From positions 1-11,071 of the forward strand of contig CAJTXH010000096.1 in NCBI GenBank assembly GCA_910580005.1: a stretch of 11,071 nucleotides of DNA. The letters run 5' to 3'. The notes beneath the pieces are model-generated. The model did not search any database. It worked only from the letters and a program-made list of their open reading frames with translations, and was not told the DNA's origin. This document shows positions 1 to 6,210 of the stretch, in pieces. Position numbers and translations under genes: made by a program. This DNA comes from an uncultured Lachnospiraceae bacterium. GTDB taxonomy: Bacteria; Bacillota; Clostridia; Lachnospirales; Lachnospiraceae. The first letter of the stretch is position 1. Each line of letters begins with the position of its first letter.

Positions 1-165
1 GCTGCCAGGATTTACAGGAAGTCCGTCGATTTCAGCCTCTACTAAAGTTCCGCCAAAAGGTGTATTGTAAAAGTATACTGTGCCATTCAGCCGGCGGTTG
101 TCTTTATTGCCAGTAATAACAGAATATGCACAAGGCTCTGGATTATTCCTTAAAAGGTCTTTCAT
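1..165 (-). CDS. Superoxide dismutase-like (Cu/Zn SOD family) protein, N-terminal fragment
   Basis: The reading frame opens at an ATG (165-163) and stays open for 55 codons to the window edge, so the C-terminal part is missing. The visible residues begin MKDLLRNNPEPCAYSVITGN and continue through a segment with NGTVYFYNTPFGG and LVEAEIDGLPVNPGS. This resembles the first beta strands of the short, cytoplasmic SodC-like proteins of Clostridia, which usually read 'G.v.FY.tp.G.lv.aei.GLP' before a GFHIHE metal-binding motif. That metal site would lie beyond the edge, so neither copper/zinc binding nor activity can be judged here. There is no signal peptide. A Shine-Dalgarno AAAGGA (176-181) sits 10 nt upstream of the ATG, supporting the start. 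It reads in the same direction as the CRISPR array but is separated from it by about 450 bp, so a functional link is unlikely. The family call comes from remembered sequence resemblance over a short fragment. Confidence 0.55.
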   Translation of the reverse strand, partial: MKDLLRNNPEPCAYSVITGNKDNRRLNGTVYFYNTPFGGTLVEAEIDGLPVNPGS

Positions 166-264
166 AATATTAAAATCCTTTTTTAATTATTATATTCATG
201 AAAAAAGTTCATGTTACGCCTCTTTCATCTAGCACAAATTAAAAAAGTGTACTTGAGGTCAGAA

Positions 265-293
265 TTGTAAAAATATATAGTGTATTTTTACAA
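265..293. repeat. 11-bp perfect inverted repeat with 7-nt loop, operator-like
   Basis: TTGTAAAAATA (265-275) and its exact reverse complement TATTTTTACAA (283-293) flank a 7-nt loop. It lies about 100 bp upstream of the SOD-like start. The arms are AT-only apart from one G/C each, so a DNA-binding site for a dimeric regulator is more likely than an RNA terminator. The role is inferred. Confidence 0.45.
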
Positions 294-365
294 ATGGACG
301 CAGGGTTTACATGTACAGCTAAATTATTCCATGGCACGCTTGCACTACGATATAATGACATGATG

Positions 366-480
366 TTGGGGGTAAAAGCAGGCATCAATGCATGTTTACA
401 TGCAAATTGCTATCTACTGGCTTGACCCACCAAACACCGGCAAGAAGCAGATTTGCTTGCAAATATGCAGTATTGGGGGT
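366..480. repeat. Dyad-rich element bounded by TTGGGGGT direct repeats
   Basis: Two identical octamers, TTGGGGGT (366-373 and 473-480), bound a segment holding two palindromes. The first is TGCATGTTTACATGCA (389-404; 7-bp arms, 2-nt centre). The second is ATTTGCTTGCAAAT (451-464; 6-bp arms), extended by GCA/TGC across one mismatch to 447-468. The two-base centres are too tight for stable RNA hairpins, which favours protein-bound DNA. Centres are about 61 bp apart. It could be a regulatory region, a small mobile repeat or a leftover of one; no family is recognised. Confidence 0.35.
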
Positions 481-517
481 GTGTTTTTGTAGTTTTTATG
501 CCTTTTCTATGTAAATA

Positions 518-526
518 TGGTATAAT
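518..526 (+). promoter_or_regulatory. Possible extended -10 promoter pointing into the array from its distal end
   Basis: TGGTATAAT is a perfect -10 hexamer (521-526) preceded by a TGn extension. No recognisable -35 hexamer lies 15-19 nt upstream. If active, a transcript from about 533 would run antisense to the pre-crRNA. The region is AT-rich, so a chance match is quite possible. Confidence 0.25.
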
Positions 527-619
527 TAGGAATATTATAGCCTATCGGATTCTCACCAAATAGGTTGAGGTTTGAATTTTGACAACTAAATATTGTGGGA
601 TTTAGATGATAGAAATCTG

Positions 620-3099
620 ATTTCAATCCACACTCCCACAAGGGGAGTGACATGATGCCTGGTAGTTATGCTTTACGGTCAGTGATTTCAATCCACACTC
701 CCACAAGGGGAGTGACTTCATCATTTTTATCTGTAACAACAATTTTATCAAATTTCAATCCACACTCCCACAAGGGGAGTGACTGCAGAAAAAATGAATT
801 AACAACAGCAAGTTTGACATTTCAATCCACACTCCCACAAGGGGAGTGACTGAGTTTAGGCGGTTATTTGATGACTACTGCCAAATTTCAATCCACACTC
901 CCACAAGGGGAGTGACTTCCTGGCGGTAAAGTTCCACTTTTTCATCATCTATTTCAATCCACACTCCCACAAGGGGAGTGACCCTACACATTATCCCAGT
1001 CAATCTTGCCTTGACTATTTCAATCCACACTCCCACAAGGGGAGTGACGACTGCTGTTACCCTGCTTCAGTTGCAGCAGGGCTTATTTCAATCCACACTC
1101 CCACAAGGGGAGTGACTGATATGTACACACTATCATGGCATCAGGAAGGGGAATTTCAATCCACACTCCCACAAGGGGAGTGACTCATAACCAAAACGGT
1201 ATGTATCCAACAATCACCATTTCAATCCACACTCCCACAAGGGGAGTGACTATGTAACAAAATTGACAATTTTACACATGTATTTCAATCCACACTCCCA
1301 CAAGGGGAGTGACAACATTACAAATCAAGGAGGAAAAAACAAAAAAATTTCAATCCACACTCCCACAAGGGGAGTGACGGTATCGGCAGGAAAAGGCATC
1401 TGACAATCCCAATTTCAATCCACACTCCCACAAGGGGAGTGACCGGCAGCTCTTTTATTCTAGGAGCTATTCATAACATTTCAATCCACACTCCCACAAG
1501 GGGAGTGACGTCAGACCTGGCAACATCTACATCATCTGTAACAATTTCAATCCACACTCCCACAAGGGGAGTGACAACAGGAGGCAATAACAACAGCGGC
1601 AGGATTACAGATTTCAATCCACACTCCCACAAGGGGAGTGACTTTTGCAGGCAGAAAAACAGCGGAAAGATTGGCAATTTCAATCCACACTCCCACAAGG
1701 GGAGTGACAAAAGATACTAAAGACAACAATAAAGGAGATAGTATTTCAATCCACACTCCCACAAGGGGAGTGACGCGATAACTATAAAAACTATGCAATT
1801 TAACACTTTATTTCAATCCACACTCCCACAAGGGGAGTGACAACCAGGCATTTACATATGGATTTTGACATGAAAAATTTCAATCCACACTCCCACAAGG
1901 GGAGTGACTTTACAATCGCAATTAGCGGACAAGGACAAGCTATTTCAATCCACACTCCCACAAGGGGAGTGACGATTTAAAGGCAGCAATTTTAAATTAC
2001 CAGGAAATTTCAATCCACACTCCCACAAGGGGAGTGACTCGGCAGCTCTTTTATTCTAGGAGCTATCCACAACATTTCAATCCACACTCCCACAAGGGGA
2101 GTGACCTTGCTCATGCAGTCTTGCAGCTTGTGCAAGACCATTTCAATCCACACTCCCACAAGGGGAGTGACCGTAAGATACAGATACAGGCGTGAGCTTA
2201 TTCGGATTTCAATCCACACTCCCACAAGGGGAGTGACGCATTTACGTTTATTTCATTTCGGAGAAATATTGATTTCAATCCACACTCCCACAAGGGGAGT
2301 GACCCATAGCATTAGCTGAACCAGTAATTCTCATAGAATTTCAATCCACACTCCCACAAGGGGAGTGACTCACTTCCTCGTCAATTCCTCATAGCACTTC
2401 TTATTTCAATCCACACTCCCACAAGGGGAGTGACGCAATGTTAGTTTAGGAGGACAATCAGCAGGGCGATTTCAATCCACACTCCCACAAGGGGAGTGAC
2501 TTTATGGGACAAAAATAGAACTTGAAACAGATGCAATTTCAATCCACACTCCCACAAGGGGAGTGACGCGTTAATTGTGGAAAAATTAATCCTGTGCAAG
2601 ATTTCAATCCACACTCCCACAAGGGGAGTGACTACTTTCAATTTAGTATTAACAAACTTTAGTTTTATTTCAATCCACACTCCCACAAGGGGAGTGACAA
2701 ATATAGGGTGGCTGCTTGATGACACATGGGTTATTTCAATCCACACTCCCACAAGGGGAGTGACTCACAAGCAAGGCAATAGTAATAATTGCTTTCGGAT
2801 TTCAATCCACACTCCCACAAGGGGAGTGACGATAGTTACCTTTAAGGCATTAACAGGCATTTCAAATTTCAATCCACACTCCCACAAGGGGAGTGACCAG
2901 AACTGCAACGCTAACTACCGTGCTTTGCATGATATTTCAATCCACACTCCCACAAGGGGAGTGACGTGGTTTTAACGCACTCACAGATAGGTTCAACCTG
3001 ATTTCAATCCACACTCCCACAAGGGGAGTGACTATCAATTATGTTAAAAACACTATTTACACTTTATATTTCAATCCACACTCCCACAAGGGGAGTGAC
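620..3099 (-). CRISPR. Type I-C CRISPR array, 38 repeats of 32 bp and 37 spacers
   Basis: On the plus strand each repeat starts ATTTCAATCC and ends GGGGAGTGAC. I located 38 copies, the first at 620-651 and the last at 3068-3099, all reading as identical. The 37 spacers are 31-36 nt long, mostly 33-35; the shortest (31 nt) is 1251-1281. On the minus strand the repeat starts GTCACTCCCC and ends ATTGAAAT. Its CACTCCC pairs with GGGAGTG (7 bp, 5-nt loop), and a cut at the 3' base of that stem leaves the 11-nt tag TGGATTGAAAT, matching I-C crRNAs. Transcription is therefore on the minus strand, co-directional with the cas genes, with the leader at 3100-3262. Spacers at high coordinates are newest and 652-684 is oldest. 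A mature crRNA would be about 11 + 34 + 21 nt. The periodic frames across the array (in which the repeat translates to SIHTPTRGV or TPLVGVWIEI) are not genes. Confidence 0.98.
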
Positions 3100-3262
3100 A
3101 GCAAAAGTCCACATATTTTAATCAAAATATGTATTATCTTCTGTACAAAATAACAAATAGTACAACAATTTTTAATTAAATTATTTTTTGAAATAACAAA
3201 TTTACTATTTTATGCTGGTGCGAACCTCCTATTAAAATAATGTAAATTATACCACCGCACCT
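3100..3262 (-). promoter_or_regulatory. CRISPR leader
   Basis: This 163-bp AT-rich stretch lies between the cas2 stop and the first repeat, the position and side expected for the leader given the repeat orientation. It holds a promoter-like box (3246-3254), a GGTGCGAACC motif (3217-3226; minus strand GGTTCGCACC preceded by GGA), two copies of AAATAACAAAT (3148-3158 and 3191-3201) whose starts are 43 bp apart, and a 9-bp perfect inverted repeat (3111-3132) ending 11 bp from the first repeat. I recall GGTTCGCACC-like motifs in other I-C leaders, but this is from memory. There is no open reading frame and no terminator hairpin, so cas transcripts may also read into the array. Confidence 0.85.
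3111..3132. repeat. 9-bp leader-end inverted repeat
   Basis: ACATATTTT (3111-3119) and AAAATATGT (3124-3132) are exact reverse complements around a 4-nt loop. It sits beside the integration end of the array, so it could form a small hairpin in the leader RNA or a site for the adaptation machinery. Both roles are inferred. Confidence 0.55.
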
Positions 3263-3274
3263 TTATATCATTAA
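3246..3274 (-). promoter_or_regulatory. Candidate leader promoter for pre-crRNA
   Basis: On the minus strand, TATAAT (3251-3246) is preceded by TGG, giving an extended -10 element. A weak -35-like TTAATG lies 17 nt upstream (3274-3269) and overlaps the last codons of cas2. Transcription would start near 3239, giving a leader RNA of about 140 nt before the first repeat. Confidence 0.5.
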
Positions 3275-3562
3275 AACTCCTTCTGCCTCATATGATGTTT
3301 TTGTTCCAAAGTGCTCTACTTTTGTCTGGTATTTATTACCTAAATAATAAAACCTTAAACTATCTTCTTGCTCATTTATTATTTCTATAAGCTTATCCTT
3401 AAATAACAATAATTGTGAAGCATCTAAAATACACTCAAATACGGAGTTCTGAACCCTTTGTCCATAATTTACACATTCCTTTGCAACTTTTCTAAGCCGT
3501 TTACGCCCTTCCGCATTTTGTGTGGAAACATCATATGTAACTAAAACTAATATACTTATCAC
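3263..3562 (-). CDS. cas2: CRISPR-associated endoribonuclease/integration factor Cas2
   Basis: Cas2 forms the dimer that bridges two Cas1 dimers in the spacer integration complex. The 99-residue product has the ferredoxin-like Cas2 pattern: strand one ILVLVTYDVST with the conserved Asp11, then GRKRLRKVAKECVNYGQRVQNSVFEC (about 19-44), and SLRFYYLG (about 68-75). Length fits the family, usually about 86-97 residues. The start is a GTG (3562-3560) placed directly after the cas1 TAG stop. Only a short GGAAG lies just upstream, so translation probably depends on coupling to cas1. Most I-C Cas2 proteins begin right at the 'LVLVTYDV' strand, so three extra residues are predicted here; no ATG is available nearer. 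The stop is followed by the leader. Confidence 0.96.
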   Translation of the reverse strand: MISILVLVTYDVSTQNAEGRKRLRKVAKECVNYGQRVQNSVFECILDASQLLLFKDKLIEIINEQEDSLRFYYLGNKYQTKVEHFGTKTSYEAEGVLMI

Positions 3563-4594
3563 CTACTTCCATAAAAATGGGGGATATTCTTCTAAATCAC
3601 CACGTATTGTACGGGCAAGTAATAACGATTGTACATATGGTAATAGCCCCCATTCTATTTTCTCTTTTAAAAATGGATGTGTAATTGTTTCTTTCTTATG
3701 CTTCTGCCATGCATTAAAAAACACTTTTCTTCCTTCATCATTCAACATAACTGCATTGTCTTTCTGCTTCTCAAAATGTGCACCTTTAATTGTTTTTGTA
3801 TTAATAAGTGTTAATACAAAACGTTCTCCTAAAACTGGTCTGGTTTCTTCCATCAGGTCTAATGCCATGGAGGCCCTGCCTGGTCTGTCCCCATGCATAA
3901 ATCCAACATAAGGGTCTAGCCCAACACTTGATAGTGCATTAATATATTCTCCCGCCAGAACCGTGTAAACAAAAGATAATATAGCATTCACATTATCTTT
4001 TGGAGGTCTCCTGTTTCTGGTCTTAAATTTAAATGTATCCTTTTGATTGAGAAGCATTTCATCAAAAATAGAAAAATATTGTTCTGCTGCTTTTCCCTCA
4101 ATTCCCCGGAGACTGTCTATGCTGGAAACTTGTCTGGCTTTTGGCAGTGTTTCATAAAGTGCATTTGAAATATGTTTTAGTTTGTCTGCATCAACCCTGT
4201 AAGCATGGTCACGTAATGTTCTTTCAATACTCCACCTTGCATTAAATATTTTTCCAGTTATCATATTTCTTGCATATGTAATACCTCTTTCTTCACAGTC
4301 TGAAATATGGTACTGTTCCTTCCGCAATAGTACATTTCCATATTCTTTTCCAACTGCCCTGGCTAAAAATTTCCCTCTTGGTGAATAAAAAGAAATTCCA
4401 ATATTACGTTCTGCACATTTACCCATTAGCGAAGGGGATGCACCTTTATATGTAAAACAGACAATATTTTCTAATGTATGTAAAGGAAACCTGCCAAGTA
4501 CCTGTTTATCCTTCTGGACTACAATATTTTCACCATCAAGCGTCAGATAACTTTCTTCGGTCATTACATATAATGTATTTAATAATTTCCTCAC
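3563..4594 (-). CDS. cas1: CRISPR-associated endonuclease/integrase Cas1 (type I-C)
   Basis: Cas1 is the metal-dependent integrase that joins new spacers at the leader end of the array, working with Cas2 and, in this subtype, Cas4. From the GTG start at 4594 the protein is 343 residues, beginning (M)RKLLNTLYVMTEESYLTLDG, the usual I-C Cas1 N terminus. An ATG six codons upstream (4612) would add MEVYSI, but it has no ribosome binding site, whereas GGAGG (4606-4610) lies 11 nt before the GTG. Catalytic residues are visible: Glu166 in SLRGIEGKAA, His234 in GFMHGDRPGR, and Asp246/Glu249 in ALDLMEE. The N-terminal beta domain runs to about residue 90 and the helical catalytic domain follows. The gap to cas4 is 43 nt with this start. 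The gene is intact. Confidence 0.95.
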   Translation of the reverse strand: MRKLLNTLYVMTEESYLTLDGENIVVQKDKQVLGRFPLHTLENIVCFTYKGASPSLMGKCAERNIGISFYSPRGKFLARAVGKEYGNVLLRKEQYHISDCEERGITYARNMITGKIFNARWSIERTLRDHAYRVDADKLKHISNALYETLPKARQVSSIDSLRGIEGKAAEQYFSIFDEMLLNQKDTFKFKTRNRRPPKDNVNAILSFVYTVLAGEYINALSSVGLDPYVGFMHGDRPGRASMALDLMEETRPVLGERFVLTLINTKTIKGAHFEKQKDNAVMLNDEGRKVFFNAWQKHKKETITHPFLKEKIEWGLLPYVQSLLLARTIRGDLEEYPPFLWK

Positions 4595-4605
4595 TATAGA
4601 ATAAA

Positions 4606-4610
4606 CCTCC
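4606..4610 (-). promoter_or_regulatory. Ribosome binding site deciding the cas1 start
   Basis: Minus-strand GGAGG sits inside the first codons of the upstream-ATG version (ATGGAGG) and 11 nt ahead of the GTG at 4594. It cannot serve the ATG it overlaps, so it favours the GTG, as does the family N terminus. Confidence 0.6.
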
Positions 4611-4637
4611 ATTATTTTTATTATATAACAACGCTAT

Positions 4638-5297
4638 TCAAATGCTGCTATGAATATTTTGTTCTATATATGTACTAACCTTAATAGTTTTTTGTAGTTT
4701 TGGCATACACAAATTTTCTAATGAACACGCTTTACATTGTTTTGATGGTTTTACTTTTGGGGTATAGCCTTTATGGAATAAATCATGCATTTCATTACTT
4801 ACCTTTTTTACTTCATTCCTTAAATCTGCATCAAAAATAACTTTGCTTCTTCTCCTGTTTTCGCCATAATATAAAAAGCCCTCATTTATATTTGTCTGGA
4901 ACATCTCTTCCAGGCATATTGCCTGTGCACATATTTGCAGTTCGTCAGCATTATGTTCTTTTGGCTTGCCATGTTTATATTCAACAGGAACAATGCTCCA
5001 TTTTCCATCATATCCAAATACTGTAATTCCATTTTTATCCTGGTGGAATTCAACCACATCACATTGCCCACTAAAGCCAAGTTCATGTGACGCAATACGC
5101 AGACCTCTTGTTACCAGCAAATCTCCCCTTTTTTCAAATGAACCTTCTTCATGTGCCTTTTTGTGCATTAACTCTCCAGCCGTAGTTTTATAATTTTCTT
5201 CCCATTGCTGCTCAATATGTATTAATGCCCACTGCCTTCTGCAGAATGCAAAATGCTGTATGCCTGAAAGCATAATATAGTCTTCTTCTGCATACAT
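4638..5297 (-). CDS. cas4: CRISPR-associated exonuclease Cas4 (type I-C)
   Basis: Cas4 trims prespacers and checks their PAM before Cas1-Cas2 integrates them. The 219-residue protein has the RecB-nuclease fold residues: His45/His49 in ELMHKKAHEE, Asp80 in GQCDVVE, Glu106 and Lys108 in PVEYKHGKPK, and Gln121 in ELQICAQA. Four cysteines that would ligate a [4Fe-4S] cluster are present: Cys19 in the N-terminal FCRRQWALIH, and Cys188, Cys191 and Cys197 near the C terminus (CKAC-x5-C). Length is normal for the family. ATG at 5297, with GGGAGAG upstream, starts it 19 nt after cas7. The position directly before cas1 is the canonical I-C order. Nothing is missing, so the adaptation module appears functional. 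Confidence 0.95.
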   Translation of the reverse strand: MYAEEDYIMLSGIQHFAFCRRQWALIHIEQQWEENYKTTAGELMHKKAHEEGSFEKRGDLLVTRGLRIASHELGFSGQCDVVEFHQDKNGITVFGYDGKWSIVPVEYKHGKPKEHNADELQICAQAICLEEMFQTNINEGFLYYGENRRRSKVIFDADLRNEVKKVSNEMHDLFHKGYTPKVKPSKQCKACSLENLCMPKLQKTIKVSTYIEQNIHSSI

Positions 5298-5316
5298 AAA
5301 ATATGCTCTCCCTTTA

Positions 5317-6207
5317 TTATAGTTTTTCTATGCACTCAACTCCATCTGGCATGTCTGCACTGTCAATTTCCACTTCATAATCCCCAAAACATCTTGCTGG
5401 TTTTGTTTCATCTTTGCGTTTAACCTTTATACGTTCAAATAACTGGTATGCTGGTGCATTACCAAATTCGCTGTTATGTTTAAATACAATAAGCTTTCTT
5501 ACGGACATGTTTCCTCTTGCTGCTGAGTGGTCTAATTCAAACATATTTATAATTGCCTGCCATAAAAGTTCCAAATCCTCTTCACTAAAACCAGTTACTT
5601 TTCTTGCAAGGTTTGCAGAAATATATCCTTCTACATGGTATAAACCATAAGGTACAATATATTTACGCCCCATTTCTGTTTTTTTACCTTCTGCATCTTT
5701 TTCTGTAGTAATTGCTACCCTTGTTATTGTAATTTCCTGTGGAATAATTGCATCAACTGATTTTGCAAAACCAAGCTGTACAGGCCCACGTACCTGCCCG
5801 CAATTAAGGTTGTCTTTTACAAATGTTGTCATAACTGCACCAAAAGTACGGATATCAAAAAAGTTTTCACACATGTAATCCCTGACTTTTAAATCAAAAT
5901 CTTCTGTTTTCTTTTTCTCCTCTTTAATTTTTTTAGGGTCTGCATTAAGGCTCTGGTATGCTTCTGCATCGCTGCGGTTTAATGGCACATTTTCTTTAAT
6001 ATATATCCTGTAACCATCCTCCCCTTCTTTTACTGCTTCTACATAATTACGTATTTTACGCTTAAGGCATACATCTGTTACAATCCCACAATTTGTTTCC
6101 ATATCAATCCTTGGCATATTTCCTGCATCCGGGTCACCATTTGGATTTCCATTTTCTACATCAAATAATACTACAAAGTCATATCTGTTTTTAATTATTT
6201 CACCCAT
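5317..6207 (-). CDS. cas7c: Type I-C Cascade backbone protein Cas7 (Csd2 family)
   Basis: Cas7c polymerises along the crRNA spacer to form the backbone of the I-C surveillance complex. The 296-residue product carries the diagnostic Csd2 N terminus, NRYDFVVLFDVENGNPNGDP (residues 7-26), then AGNMPRID and GIVTDVCLKRKIRNYV (about 41-56). Further typical segments are DIRTFGAVM, GQVRGPVQLGFAKSVD, ITRVAITT and, near the C terminus, LDHSAARGNMSVRKLIVFKH. The ATG (6207) follows the cas8c stop by 3 nt, with AGGAGG (6216-6221) embedded in the last codons of cas8c, 8 nt upstream. This strong site fits the need for several Cas7 copies per complex. Full length, no defects seen. Confidence 0.97.
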   Translation of the reverse strand: MGEIIKNRYDFVVLFDVENGNPNGDPDAGNMPRIDMETNCGIVTDVCLKRKIRNYVEAVKEGEDGYRIYIKENVPLNRSDAEAYQSLNADPKKIKEEKKKTEDFDLKVRDYMCENFFDIRTFGAVMTTFVKDNLNCGQVRGPVQLGFAKSVDAIIPQEITITRVAITTEKDAEGKKTEMGRKYIVPYGLYHVEGYISANLARKVTGFSEEDLELLWQAIINMFELDHSAARGNMSVRKLIVFKHNSEFGNAPAYQLFERIKVKRKDETKPARCFGDYEVEIDSADMPDGVECIEKL

Positions 6208-6210
6208 TAA

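Larger units (their letters stand above)
166..619. other. Non-coding region between the SOD-like gene and the leader-distal end of the array
   Basis: I see no convincing gene on either strand in this stretch. It holds an 11-bp inverted repeat (265-293), two compact palindromes between copies of TTGGGGGT (366-480), a perfect 8-bp palindrome TACATGTA (307-314), a TTCATG repeat pair (195-200 and 208-213) just upstream of the SOD-like gene, and an extended -10 box on the plus strand (518-526). No GC-rich hairpin followed by a T-run is visible on the minus strand. There is thus no obvious intrinsic terminator for the pre-crRNA, and no degenerate extra CRISPR repeat next to 620. Confidence 0.6.

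Noticed and set aside
338..356. TTGCAC with a TATAAT at 351-356 as a plus-strand promoter
   Set aside because: The two hexamers are only 5 nt apart and no suitable -35 lies at normal spacing; no gene follows.
541..565. CCTAT...ATAGG as a terminator hairpin for the array
   Set aside because: The stem is only 5 bp with a 14-nt loop, and there is no T-run on the minus strand after it.
717..1543. Shared ATCTGTAACA in spacers 717-751 and 1510-1543 as a repeated target
   Set aside because: The match is 10 nt, at different distances from the PAM-proximal end, with no flanking similarity.
652..2975. Open frames across the array encoding repeated SIHTPTRGV or TPLVGVWIEI peptides
   Set aside because: They are translations of the 32-bp CRISPR repeat with spacers between, not proteins; their periodicity equals the repeat-spacer unit.
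620..3099. Array transcribed from the low-coordinate side
   Set aside because: The 11-nt tag and hairpin read correctly only on the minus strand, and the leader-like AT-rich region lies beside cas2 at the high-coordinate end.
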